A DNA stretch of 64,000 bases from Neoceratodus forsteri (GCA_016271365.2 JADMNL010000028.1:96689501-96753500), one strand, 5' to 3'. Shown: positions 12,012 to 23,645, counted from the first letter of the stretch. Notes: generated from the letters alone by a model not told the origin. Made by a program: numbers and translations.

Positions 12012-12329
12012 TCCAATGGAAGAAAAAGAAAGCACTCACTTAGGAATTTTCAAAAAATGCTCAGTGCATATTTATTTGGAGTAGGTGCCTCACAAAAAAT
12101 CAGCCCTGCGCTTCAACCCTTCAGCAGGCCTTCTAAGAGGCCCTAGAAGGCCCACTGAAGGGTTGAAGAGCAGGGCTGATTTTTTTGAGAGGCACCTACT
12201 CCGAATAAATACGCATTGAGCATTTTTTTTAAATTCCTAAGTGAGTGCTGTCTTTTTCTTCCATTGGATGTTATAGCTGGCGGCTTTTGGACAGTACCAC
12301 CTTTCTAGAGTGCACCTATTGTCTGTTAA
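12012..12329. mobile_element. Giant-hairpin insertion with 15-bp target duplication
   Basis: CTGGGCTAAATGACA flanks the insert at 11,997-12,011 and 12,330-12,344. Inside, 12,012-12,272 is an imperfect inverted repeat (arms about 125 bp, e.g. AAAGCACTCACTTAGGAATT with its complement, and CTTCAACCCTTCAG with CTGAAGGGTTGAAG). An asymmetric tail of about 55 bp follows, ending TGCACCTATTGTCTGTTAA. A duplication of this length is usual for target-primed retrotransposition and unusual for cut-and-paste MITEs. No coding capacity. Confidence 0.7.
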
Positions 12330-12344
12330 CTGGGCTAAATGACA

Positions 12345-13003
12345 GTCTGGATATTACAACATTCTTATAAAGTGAATATAAAAGTTTGAATTAGCTGCTG
12401 TCCGAATCTTACTTTCTCTCCCCGTTTTTTTCCTCACTCCATCCCCTCAAAACCCCCCACCTCCCCATGCCATCCCTTTTTTCTTCCCTCACTGGCTTCT
12501 CCCAACCCTTTCTACTTCTCTTCCCCTCCAGCCTCTTTCCCTTTTTAAGCAGCTGGTTTGGAGACTTGTAAGCATTTGAGTAGTGAATTGAAGAAAGCTA
12601 AAATAAAAATTCCTTTCCCCATTTAAAAGTGTTTTAAATATGATAAAAACTGATTCTTAGTGATATTTGCATCTACCTGTATATATGGGCGGCTCCCCCC
12701 ACCCCACCCCTTCTTCCCTCTGTCTTTTTTCTTCTTTCTTTTGCCCTGTCCTATTCTGTTCCCCTTGCTTGCTCTCTACTTTGGATAAAATAAAACAGCT
12801 TTTTGGAGCATTGAATTGTTTCAAAGGATCTGTTAGTTATCTTTTCTGAATTGTCTTGTGCAGGCACATTTATGAAATATTTCATCATTATGTGTCTGTA
12901 GCCTTATGTTAGAATGATTTGAGGGTATATCAGTTTCATGTACTGTATTACTGATAAAGTGAGTGCCTGCACCGATGTGTTGTGGTGCAAAGACTCCTTG
13001 AGG
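12345..13003. other. No gene seen; CT-rich
   Basis: Pyrimidine-rich tracts at 12,405-12,560 and 12,690-12,780 with AT-rich spacers. No convincing frame or repeat boundary. Confidence 0.4.
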
Positions 13004-13737
13004 AAACATAAAAACATAGAAACATAGACTTTGACAGCAGATAAGGACCGCTTGGCCCACCTAGTCTGCCCATTTCCCTACCTATAGGATAAGCTGCAGA
13101 TCCTAGTTAACCAACAGCCTATTTCATCCTACCCCCCACAAAAATTGCCTTATGTCTGTCCCATGCATTCTTGAATTTTCTCACAGTTTTAGACCCCACA
13201 GCCTCCTCAGGAAGACTGTTCCATACATCAACCACCCTCTCTGTGAAAAAATACTTCCTCATACTGCCCCTGAACCCCCCCCCATCTTCAAATTGAGTCC
13301 CATTGTTCTTGCACATCTCTTTTTCTGAAAGATGCTATCCTCTTGGACTTTGTCAATTCCACTGAGGTATTTAAAAGTTTCTATCATGTCCCCCCCTCCC
13401 TCCTTTCCTCAAGGGTATACATATTAAGCTCCTTTAGTCTCTCCTCATATGGCTTCTCTTGCAGACCCTGCAACATTTTAGTTGCCCTAATCTGGACTGC
13501 CTCCATCCTGTCTATGTCCTTGTGGAGATGGGGTCTCCATAACTGGATGCAGTACTCCAGATGGGGTCTTACCAACTGTCTGTACAGAAGGATTACAACT
13601 TCCTGTTTTCTGCTGGTGATGCCTCTCCCTATACATCCCTGTATCCCCCCAGCCCTCCCTACTGCCTTCTCACATTGCTTGCCAACCTTAAGGTCATCTG
13701 ATATAATTACCCCCAGGTCCCTTTCCATTTTTATGTT
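13004..13737 (-). pseudogene. CR1-type LINE, RT carboxy end and 3' tail
   Basis: Read on the minus strand, the product includes MERDLGVIISDDLKVGKQCE, LYRQLVRPHLEYCIQLW, EERLKELNMYTLEERR and, after a frameshift near 13,317, GSMRKYFFTERVVDVWNSLPEE: the thumb and carboxy-terminal blocks of CR1-group RTs. The 3' end is the CTATGTTTCTATGTTTT tail at 13,004-13,030, preceded by a CTTATCTGCTGTCAAAGT block that recurs at 62.3 kb. The upstream part of the same RT resumes at 16,939, so the LINE is split by family T copy 3. It is 5'-truncated and frameshifted, so inactive. Confidence 0.88.
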
Positions 13738-16700
13738 TGTTTGCACGCATGTGCAAGAAACATAGTGCCACCATACGAGTTTTCGTAGGTGTGCCTCCTC
13801 CACTTCCAATGCCCTGCTCCCTTTTGCAGGCACGGCTGCACCATGCCAATGAACGTCAGAGCTGTCTATGACAGCCATTCAGATGCAGTGGCATATAGTT
13901 GAAAGCAAAAAACCACTGCAATCAGCGGTGGTAATGTGTAGGCAATTTGCATACTGCTGTCAGCAGTATGCAAAGTGCCTACACTCTGCCACTGCATCCG
14001 TGTAGCTGTCATAGACAGCTCCATTTTTTTCTACCCAAGTAGCACACTAGGAGGCCACCCCAGCGTGCTCATGTGCCCCTCCCCACCACACACAGTATGG
14101 CTGACAGGGGTGCCCAATCCCCCGTGGCTTTCACTCCCGAAGAGCTTAGCCACATGCTGGGAGCCCACCCCAGCATTGGCAAAAGTCCGTGACGGCTGAC
14201 TGGGGATGCCCAATCCCTGTTGGCTCCACTGTACTGTTTATAACCCTCCCACACCAGAGTTCACAGTGCCACGCTGGGAGCCCACCCAGCGTGCAGCAGA
14301 AATCCTTATGGCCGACTAGGTGCCCAATCCCCATCAGCTCCACTCGCCCCCCAAAATCTCGCAGCTCTGGCTGGGAGCCCACCCCAGCATGGCAAGAGTC
14401 CAACGTAGTCTAAACAAACAGAAACACCTGTAAAAAAAGGGTCCTCGTTGACTGTCTCGCCTCCCCAACCTGCACCCACCCTCTGTGCACCCACCTCCCC
14501 ACACCCCTCCACCCCATACTTACCTCCGAAGGCCAGTGTGACGATCTTCGGTGGGCCAGGAACACGTCTGCACTCTTCAAAGCCTACCGCAAACTGAAGA
14601 AATGCCAGTAAGCTGTATAATGCAATAAATGGTTTTTTTTCCAACTGTGGTGCATATCTCAGCCATTTTTGGGAATTTTTTCACTAAATTTGCAATATGG
14701 GGATCTTGGGGACCCACCTCATGAATTAAGTCAGTGTCATTTTGTTTTTTTGGTCCTGAAAGGTGATTCTTTATCCTTTATTTTTTATTCATTACAAATT
14801 GGGTTTACAACCTTTGATTCAGTGACTCATTTACAAAGGCACCTCATCGCAGGGAGGGCAGACATCAAGACAGTTATTACAGTGCAGATTAAAACAGAGG
14901 AGAACATTACAGGTGCAGTAAGGAACATTTAACATAGATACATTTAGGTTACATAATATAGTAGTTTGTATGTTACTTAGGTTACATAATGTTACAAAAT
15001 TGTGAGTTACAATCATGGATATAGTAGGTCCTCAGAGAAGACAGCGGGTTATATCCCTATTTGGACCTAGTAGGGAAGGAGTGGGTCTGGGGGAGGGAGA
15101 GGCTGTCCAGTGGACGTTGTCGAGCCAGGGAGCAAGGCGGGCAGGTACCACAGGTTACAAAAGGGGGTTAGTTGCACCTACAACAGCGGGTATTAAAGAT
15201 ATGGTTCCGAAGGGCTGTTTTGAAGGAGCCAATTTTTGGCAAGTTGGAGATGCAGCTAGGGAGGGAGGGAGTTGAACCAGGTGGGGGCTCGGTAGAGGAA
15301 GGATCGCTGGGCAAGAGAGGTCTTGGTTCTGGGCCCCTGGAAGGTGGCCTTAACAGAGCTATGGGTGGTGATGGATGATGATGATGACTGCTGTTGGGAG
15401 GTGGAGACCCCCAGTGAGGAGAGTCCTAGCAGTGATTTCTTAGTGAGAAGGCAGGTCCGCGTGGAACCATCTTTTGGGACCGATTAACAAAACAACAGTG
15501 TCACAGTTCATGAAGTAGGCCCCCAAAAATCCTATGTTGAAAATTTGGTGAAAAAATTCCCAAAAATGACTGTTTTACGAGGGTGCATTGCGCAGTTCCT
15601 ACGCACACTTGTAACTTTGAGAATTTTTAATATTTTCAGTCCAGATTTTCAATATTGCCATTTTACCACACCTCCTTATGAACATTATAGCTGTAATTGT
15701 TCATGTCACACCCAAAATGTGTTTTCGCACATGTGGCGCACATTAGCGCGGTCAGTGTGCGAAATCAATGTTCGGGACACATTAAGAAAATCACAGTGAT
15801 ACTGATCATGAGCAGAGGTGGTAAAATGGCTATGTTGAAAATTTGGTGACAAACGTTCATAAAATGACTCTGTCACGAGCATGCATTGCGCAATTTCCAC
15901 GCACCCTCATAAATTCACGAATTTGTAATGTTTTCAGTCCAGATTTTCAACATTGACATTTTTCCACACCTCCTTATGAACAGTACAGCTGTCATTTTTC
16001 ACACCCTGGCCGAAATGTGTTTTCGCACTTCCGGCGCAGAATAGCGTGGTCACTGTGGGAATTTAGTGTTCGGGATAGATTATGAAAATCACAGTGACAC
16101 TGTTAATGAGCAGATGTGCAAAAATGCCTATGTTGAAAATCTGCTGTAAAAATCCCCAGACTACTTACATTTCAGGTGTATGTTGCACAGTTCCTACACA
16201 CGCTCGTGACTTCACCAAGTTTTGTATATTTTCACTCCAGATTTTCAACAATGCCATTTTTTACAGCTCCTCATGAACAGTACACCTGTCACTTTTCACA
16301 TCCTGTTTGAAATGTGTTTTTGCACCTGTGGTGCAAAATGGCGCAGTCGCTCTGCAAAATCACCTTTCACGAAACAAATTGATAGTGTCACTGTTCATGC
16401 AGTGAGGTCACAAAAAACCCATGTGGACAACTTGGAGTAAAAATACCAAGAAACTCCCAGGGTGTTAGGGTTTTCGACCATAATGCCCTACCTTGTAGGG
16501 ACTGACAGGTGTCAGGGGTGTGACTTGGGATTGTTGACAGTAATGCTCATGCTATTTCACCCCCACCCCGACCCTGCAGCCAGTGACATGCATCGAGGTG
16601 CACCTTGGACCCTTTGCCCCCAGAGTTCACCCCATTCTCCTATACTGCACCCATTTCAACATATTTCCTTATGGAATGAGGTGACTGTAAAGGTGAAACA

Positions 16701-16938
16701 CCCCAAGGCACACCTCGACACTTGTCAGTGTCTGAAGGGTAGGGTGAGGTGAAATGTTATGACCGTCATTGGTGTCGACCCAAAGGCACACCCCAATGCC
16801 TGTCCATCTCTGCAGAGTGAGGGTGGAGTTGGTGTCAGTTCCATACTTCAATGCCATTCCTGTACTGCATCTGTCTAACTCCTGCACTTTCACTGCTAAT
16901 GCCAGCAAGCAAACATTCGGCATTGACAAATGCTTGTT
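13738..16938 (+). mobile_element. Family T copy 3, nested in a CR1 LINE
   Basis: Ends TGTTTGCACGC and (reversed) TGTTTGCTTGC, with 3' cap GGCATTGACAAATGCTTGTT. Inside: GGGTGCCCAATCCC minisatellite with units of about 110 bp opening GCTGGGAGCCCACCCCAGC (14,150-14,400), then a foreign insert (about 14,768-15,451), three tandem units of about 299 bp (15,470-16,370), and the 3' palindrome (16,480-16,825). Both flanks are parts of one CR1 RT, so the element entered the LINE after its own insertion. Confidence 0.8.
14768..15451 (-). mobile_element. Probable LINE 3' fragment inside family T copy 3
   Basis: About 685 bp break the hairpin that is continuous in copies 1, 2 and 4. On the minus strand it ends in AATAAAAAATAAAGGATAAA, the style of a retroposon tail. 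The body (15,000-15,440) is purine-rich with no RT motif. Boundaries were inferred by comparison with copy 2. Confidence 0.45.
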
Positions 16939-17160
16939 GTTGTTACTACCTCCTCCCCCGGCCCCCATTGTGTAATCTTCCCCTGGGTTTTGTTTCCTAG
17001 GTGCATTATTTTGCACTTCTTTGCATTAAAACCAAGCTGCCATACTTCTGACCATTCCTCCAACCTTGCCAAGTCCCTTCTCATCCTTTCCACGCCTCCT
17101 TGTGTATCAACCCTGTTGCAGATCTTTGTGTCATCTGCAAAGAAACATACAGTACTTTTC
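16939..17160 (-). pseudogene. CR1-type LINE RT catalytic segment
   Basis: The minus-strand translation starts VCFFADDTKICNRVDTQ (FADD is the RT catalytic loop), then RRDLARLEEWSEVWQLGFNA and KKCKIMHLGNKTQ, the blocks just downstream of the catalytic loop in CR1-group RTs. The continuation, MERDLGVIISDD, is at 13.74 kb on the other side of family T copy 3. Upstream of about 17,160 the RT is lost (5' truncation). Confidence 0.85.
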
Positions 17161-18339
17161 CTTCCAGTACCTCTGCAATGTCACACAAAGACTCCATGCT
17201 CTGGGGTTAGTGCTGTGGGTTCGGTCCTGATTCAGTCACACTGGACACCTGGACTTTGTTTCTTTGACCTTTATTTTTAAAAACTTTAACTGAGTGCTGC
17301 CTTTTGCGTTCTTCCTGTTTGCTTTCAGGCTAGCATCCGCTTGTCCCTCAGGGCGCGGTTCCACCTGTGTGTTTTCAAGCCACACAAAAGTCGGAAATAA
17401 ACTATTAAGGTTGTAAACACAATGACCACAAAGGTTGGAAATATCTTGTAAGAGTTCTTATGTCTGACTCCCAGTGCTTCTACCCACCCTACCATATCCC
17501 ATACCCTTATGATCCAAGGAGAGTCTTCAGGTGCAGGGCCATGCCTCAATGGTATGCTACCTCATACAGGGCAAACACATTAAAATTGGTATATAGCAGC
17601 CCTAATCCTCACCCTTCCGCCACCTTTGTGGCCAGGGTGAAACAGATCATTTAGCCAGATGGCCAATGGCTAGAAAAACAGTTGGTTTTACTACCACACT
17701 TTGATACCTAGTAGCCAACTGAGTACCTGCATATGAAATTATTTTAGAGGCCTTTAAAATTATGGCTACTAAATGTATTGAGTTGGCTAACACATTTTGA
17801 AACCTACTAGCCAAACTCTCCTCCTGCTCACAAACTGATTTCTTCAACCATGGTGGTGACACAAGGCCAAGCTACAGGTCTAGCACTCTCCTACAAGGCT
17901 ATGCTGGGGGTTTGTTTATTCCGCTACAAGACCCTGCATAAAATAATATAGATGTCACAAACACAGAACTTGCTGTTACTATTTCTAAGTATAGTATGTG
18001 TCTTAAAGCAGGCACCTCACAGCTATGTAATGTGTATAGTACTTTCATATTTGTAATAATTCCTCAGCTTTGTGGAGAGTGTACAATATTGTGTTCCAAG
18101 TAAGGCAAAGATTATAATAGATGTAAACCTTTGCAGGTATACACCCAAAAAGTATTCTAATTGCAGAGCTACAATATGTATGAAACACCAGACCTACGTG
18201 GTTTTATCCCATTTCCAAGCCAAATGCATAAAACAAAAATAAAACTAACTGGAAAGAAATATATTTTTATGTAACACCACCCCCCATCAAAGCCAACAGA
18301 CAGACCCCTCCCATCATGAATTCAGCATTTCAATTGCCT
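17161..18339. other. No gene seen
   Basis: Low-copy-looking DNA. GGGTTCGGTCCTG near 17,217 resembles a B box, but no tRNA or SINE body can be built around it. Two similar blocks with CCTAGTAGCCAA and CCTACTAGCCAA (17,708 and 17,802) form a weak direct repeat. Confidence 0.4.
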
Positions 18340-18821
18340 CGTTTACATGAAGGCTGTAGGTGGGTTCAGACTCATCCAGGCTTGCGATCAATTCTTCATA
18401 ACTAGGTTGCATGTCCCATGTAAACCGCGACCGAGTTTAAATCCGGTCTGAAGTCAGCCTCGATCGTCAGCATGCGGTTCAAAACAATCGATTCCGTGGA
18501 GTCGGGTTACGAGCGAAATGTAAACAGTGGATCCAACTTAAGTCTGCACTGTGCTCAAGCATGGTCTTGCACAGCTGGAGTGCGCATGTCCTGAGGGGAA
18601 CCTCACTTGCTGTTACCACAGTACTGCCTAGCAACAGAATACACTAACACTACACTTGCGTGAATTGTGCCTGGTCAGACTTCCAATTTCAATCGGAAAG
18701 CCACATGTAAACCGAGATGGCATTCACGGACCCAACTCTGCAGCCATGTATCCTGTAAGGAGCTGCAATCGGGTTCGCAGGCTTCGATCCCGGAACACCA
18801 AAAGGTAGGCACATGTAAACG
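18340..18821. mobile_element. MITE with CGTTTACATG ends
   Basis: Inverted ends CGTTTACATG (18,340) and CATGTAAACG (to 18,821). The same CATGTAAAC word recurs inside near 18,415 and 18,701. The 482-bp element is richer in CpG than its surroundings (CCGCGACCGAG, ATCGATT, TTACGAGCG) and lacks a frame. Transposase family unknown. Confidence 0.6.
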
Positions 18822-19540
18822 TAGCATCTGACTCAGGGAGAGGGAGTTCTCCTGCGCAGCACCACAGGACAGATGTGGTAAGGCTCAGAGCTCAGAAGAG
18901 CAGCAACTTTGGTAGAGTAAAAAAAAATTACAAACACTGAAGTCTAACAGAACTTAATCAAAAGTGTTCTGTCCTGAGTGCCCTCCAGTCCTTTCCTCTT
19001 GTGAGTCAGAGAAGTGTGGGTTTTTTGAAATTGATTTGGCTACCAATTTATAATGGTCTCATTCAGCACTTGGAGTGTAGGAGGGAGAAATGTTTCAGTT
19101 GGTTCCCAACTTTTCTCTTTCTCTGCAACGATTATTTACCCTAAGATTCCTGCCGTGAACAGATCTTGTGAAATTATAAAACAGTTCACTCAACTTGCTT
19201 GGGATATCACCAGTCAAAAAGTTTATAAAAGCGTACTTTTTTAGTATGTGTACGTTTAGTCACTAAACCAAAAAAATACTAAACAACATGAAGGAACATT
19301 TCTTTGCTTGGGTGATTTGATTTCTTTTCTGTGTTCTTGCTCACCACCACCACAGGGTTGTCATATTTTAACAACAAATCTACAGGAAGAATCGTCTTGC
19401 TGGTTGGAGTTTTGGGCCATTTTTTGTGCAAGTCTGCAAACTTGGAATCTAGTGACTGTTACAAAATGGGTGCAAACTCTGGTTCATGGTTCGACTGCCT
19501 CGAATGGTTCATACCATTCGAACCAGGCAAACCAAAAGTA
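18822..19540. other. No gene seen
   Basis: AT-rich DNA. A perfect 20-bp palindrome CGAATGGTTCATACCATTCG lies at 19,500-19,519, just beside the transposase relic. Confidence 0.4.
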
Positions 19541-20075
19541 CACCAATTTCAACTAAAAGTTTGCCACTGTCCAAAAGATTCAAACCTCATAATTACAAGG
19601 TGTTTGATTCTTTAGGAAAACCGCACTTGCAGCTCTAACCCAAAAGGAGTGGTGGACATCCTTTGGGTTTTGTTGGGAGCTCTGGTGTTAGCTGACTAGG
19701 GTCTGGTGTGTTTCATTCTCTGCATGTAGTTCAGCTTAAATTTCCAAACTGTATTCTCATTAATTTTTGCACCATACTTCTGAGTGTAATAATGATCGGG
19801 ATTCATTATTCCATTCTCAGTTGCATATTGCCCAGAAATCGTAGCAAGTGGCAGGCGTGTAACTGGGATACTCATTCCACTTTTTTTTACTGTGGGGGCT
19901 TGCCGCTTGCAGCTCAGGTACAACACACTCAGCAACACGTGGAGAGACGTCCACTGCTTTGCACAAGCTGTCAGCATTCACATCATCTAGCAGTTCAGCA
20001 TAAGCCAACCTTTTTACAGCAACAGGGTGCTACAACCACTATAGTAGGAATTTTTTCTTTGGGGTCGTAAATGAG
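19541..20075 (-). pseudogene. DNA-transposase-like relic (HTH region)
   Basis: On the minus strand two frames together give YPSYTPATCYDFW, then GQYATENGIMNPDHYY, KINENTVWKFKLNYMQ and further on LPTKPKGCPPLLLG. The order 'YTP..R..IG.YA.ENG', '.NESTV..FK..Y', 'RGRPLLLG' matches the helix-turn-helix amino end of a group of animal transposase-derived proteins; I cannot name the superfamily with certainty. Stops and frame changes show it is dead, and no catalytic domain follows. Confidence 0.5.
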
Positions 20076-20399
20076 AGTCCTGGTGATACAAAAGGTCCTG
20101 GTGAAGGTCCAGGCACTCCGGAGGGTGCTTACATTTCTTTTCGTGGTGTCGAAAATGAAGGCCATGGTGATCTGGTCAGTACAGACATTATGACTTTCTG
20201 ACAGAGTGGAGGTAAGACAGTAAGTTTAAAACCCACCTGTCAGTCTATAAGCTATACAGAAAGGAGCAGTAAGCAGCAATCTGTTGGCCAACAGTAAATG
20301 TTAAGGTGTCCTGTGGTCCTAGTGTTTTTGTACTGATTTTTTTTTTTTTGTATTATGGGCTTCCGTTCAGAAATACGGAAGTTAATATACAAGATGCAT

Positions 20400-20687
20400 C
20401 ACTTTCCCATTTTACAGTATATAAAATGCCTTTCATACACACAGTATCCCAAAGTGTTTTACAATCCAGGAATGGGAAGATAGTGACTGTTACTGCCCGG
20501 TAGGTACACAGGGAGATTCAAACAGCAGAGAGAGAGAGAGAGAGAGAGAGAGATTCCAGAGAGATTAATCACAGGGAGGTAAGGTGATTTGCTTAGGGTC
20601 AGACAGTGAGTTAGGGGCAGCTGTGAGACTGAAACCTGGGTCTCCAGATTTGCAGCACCTGTTCTCTAACCACTAGGCCAAACAAGC
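20400..20687 (-). mobile_element. tRNA-headed SINE with LINE-like 3' tail
   Basis: Read on the minus strand: TGGCCTAGTGGTTAGAGAAC head, ATCTGGAGACCCAGGTTTC (B-box region), GTCTGACCCTAAGCAAATCACC body, an (AG)n interruption at 20,528-20,553, then TTGTAAAACACTTTGGGATACTG, the tail block shared by many vertebrate SINE/LINE pairs. Confidence 0.7.
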
Positions 20688-22136
20688 ACCCAATAAATAA
20701 AAAGTCCATCTACATAGTCTTCAGCACTTCTGTGGTCAAATATCATTTACTTGGGAAACTGTTAGCATGCCAGTGGGGTCTGCAGATGCTGTATTCAATG
20801 GGAAGTAATGGAGCCAGCTTGCCCACACTTTTGTTTTTTAATAGATTGGCTCTGTGTGTGCAGTCCCTTCCTTGCTTAAATTAGATCCCTTTGCTTACAT
20901 CATTGTAAGACAGCAGAGCATGAAGGCACCAGTCACCACTGGTGTTTCCAGACTTAATACTTATATTCTGGGATGAATTGATGGTGGTGGGGTGCGCTAA
21001 TTTCACACTTGCCTGGCAGCTGTACAGGCAACATAATAAGAAGGACCAAGAAAGATAAAATACCACTGTATCTGTGAACATAGTTCCATCTTTTTTTTTT
21101 AATTCTATGGAAAATGCAATTCCAGATATGAGAAAAAATGGGATAGCAGCGCAACGTGGGGCAAAAGGTTAGGCTGGCAACTGTATGTGAAGATGCAGTC
21201 TGCACTGTAATCTCTAGGGCAGGGTTCTGTAGAAGAGGAGAATGAAATTACAGACTTATCTGCTCAGGCTAGACAAGCTAGAGGGGGATGGGGGAGTGAC
21301 TGAGTGAGCTGCTTATTGCATCCAAGTCACGATCCCCGTTTGAAAACATGGCAATTACAGGATCTGTCTGCTGCAGGGTTTTAGCCTGTCTGAAGTAGGT
21401 CGCCAGCCTGTTGTGTTTTTGATGTTTGCTGCTGTGACCTGACGGCAGTGGGGGTTGTCCAGCTCAACGGTTCATATGGGTAATTCACAAACCCCGTTGT
21501 TGCTGTGCGCAAACAGGAGGCCAAGTGATCTGAAATGATAAAAAGCAATTATGTTAGACAGGTCAGATGTTTATTCATTTATTTAAAATGCTTTTGCAGG
21601 AAAAGGCACCCTGAGCCAAAGCTTGTTTGGAGGTGCAATCCTGTTGGGGGAAGGGGTTTGCAAGGGAACAAAAAATGCATAGGATGGTGCGGTAATGCAA
21701 ATGTATTGCAATAAAACAAGGCAAAACTTGCAGAAGCACATTCCAAGCAAGGCTAGCAAGAGAATGCATAACTCCTTTCTTTCCAGCATCGCTTGTTTTG
21801 GTCTGATTTGCTCTTGACTCAATAATACAGGTGCCTGTTAAAGTTAGGTACGAGTCACATACAGTCGACGTTCAAGATAATATGCACTGAATTACCAATT
21901 CTTTAACAGTGCAAATATACAATTTGTTTCAAACTGGCTTCTTAGAATGTTACATTTTTCAAATGTGATTGCGTTTCGAATGCAGTGCCTTTAATTAAAG
22001 GGACATATTCATGCCCAGTGGCCATCGTCTGAAAGTCCGTGTAAAGCTCTTTCAAACAAGCTAGCTGGCTCATCTGCAGCCAGAAGCAGTCCCGAGATAC
22101 AGATGACTGAGTCTATTCAATAATAAGACTATATTG
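20688..22136. other. No gene seen
   Basis: Mixed DNA with short frames on both strands that lack family motifs. No repeat was recognised by eye. Confidence 0.4.
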
Positions 22137-22245
22137 CAGCCATTTTCTTAACATTGTGATGTCACAGAGAAACACACGTTATTTAACTATGTCAAGCACA
22201 GCTTGTTCCTCAGTGACATCACAATGTTCTAAAACTGGCCACAGT
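22137..22245. mobile_element. Short palindromic MITE
   Basis: TTAACATTGTGATGTCAC and GTGACATCACAATGTTCT face each other across about 50 bases, extended by CCATTTT/AAAACTGG. Size and symmetry suggest a MITE. The arms contain TGATGTCA, close to a CRE-type palindrome. Confidence 0.55.
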
Positions 22246-23219
22246 GTAGTGTTATTACGGACCAGATTCTGTCGTTTACATCTCTGGTGTGCATCTAGTT
22301 ACAAGTGAGCCCAATACCCAGTGTTGGAATTACAAGGGGGGCTCGACAGGGCTTGGGCCCCCTGTTGAGCCCCAGTAGCTCATGAATCACTGCCATTAAC
22401 TTATATTGGGAAGGGGGTCTTAATTTAAAGAGAGGGCCCTTATGGGCCCCCCTACCTCCCAAAGCTCATGAAGTATAATTTCCACACACTACCAATACCT
22501 CCCTTTGGAAAGAGCTTTCGGCTTTCAAATTATGTCAGCCATTGTACGTGAACATTTCCCTTTAAATGCCTTGCAAAACAGAATGTATAGTTCACTGAGA
22601 ACTCATTTAAAAACTCACTGCTGCTCCTGCTGTTGGTGTATTTGCAGTTCTTTACCAGCCAAATGCAAAAGAACGTGAGGTGAAATTTGTACTGTAGATT
22701 GTACGTTGTATAACAACCCCCTCCTTTAGGTAGGGGGAGGACGCTGTTTTACAGTGGTTCCTGGACTCAGAACTGACTATCTGGCAGCAGCCTAAGGGGA
22801 TAGCTTAGTGGGAGGAGCTTAGAGTATTTAAGAAGAGGGCCTGCATGGTGCACTGGGGCTTCAAGAGTCAAGTCAAGAGCAGAGGGGCTTGAGAGCTAGT
22901 GTGGGTACCAAATCTAACAGAGGGCACAGAACAACAGTGCCCATGGAAGTCATGTGTAGCAGCTTTAGGAATGTGAGGGAGGCTTTAGAAAGTTTAGAGG
23001 TGGCACTATTTGTACATGGATGAAAGGGGGATTGCCAGAAGAACAGAGGAGATCCTGGGAAATGGGGATCCGGGGACATTGCGGAGTGCCTCACCAATAA
23101 TAGAAAGTACTATATGTAGTGTGACCACTGGGAGGACCCAAGGAGAATTTCCCCTCAAGGGAAACAACCTGATAACTTGCCAGTTGGCTGCCAGTGTTTC
23201 TGTTAACCCATGGCCTCTG
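22246..23219. other. Unclassified; possible LTR-like promoter segment
   Basis: Contains GGAGGAGCTTAGAGTATTTAAGAAGAGGGCC (22,812-22,842), a TATA-like box followed by a purine-rich leader, but no paired LTR or primer-binding site was found. No coding frame is supported. Confidence 0.3.
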
Positions 23220-23645
23220 ACGGCCATTCTCACACCCATCAAACACTATCCTCTCTCACTCCCACCCTCCTGTTCCACAACTGCCCACCTCCCACCACCT
23301 ATTTCCTCCCCTTGGCAAAGCCTCACCTTGGCTGCTAAAACTACATTTCTGCAGAATGGGAGTTCCCCGTCTGAACTGTAACATGATTGCTAAACACTGT
23401 ATCGCACTTAATTAGTGCTGCACTAATATGTTTCTCCGTAAGTGTGGTCCTGTTTCTCCTCACTTGTTGTACCCTGCTTAATGTTGTAACTGCACACTAA
23501 TACTACTTGTTAGTTGATGTTCTTTCTGTTCTGCAATGTGTCATCACCTGTAAATATCTTGTATTCCTTGTTGACTTGGAGCCTTTGTAAACGAGCCCCC
23601 AGCTCAAAGGTATTAATCCTAATTTGAAATAAATAAATAAATAAA
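23220..23645 (+). mobile_element. L2-group LINE 3' end
   Basis: CT-rich stretch followed by an AT-rich 3' UTR and an AAATAAATAAATAAATAAAC tail at 23,625-23,645, the tail type of the L2-group elements at 56.5 and 59.1 kb. The 5' part is truncated. Confidence 0.5.
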
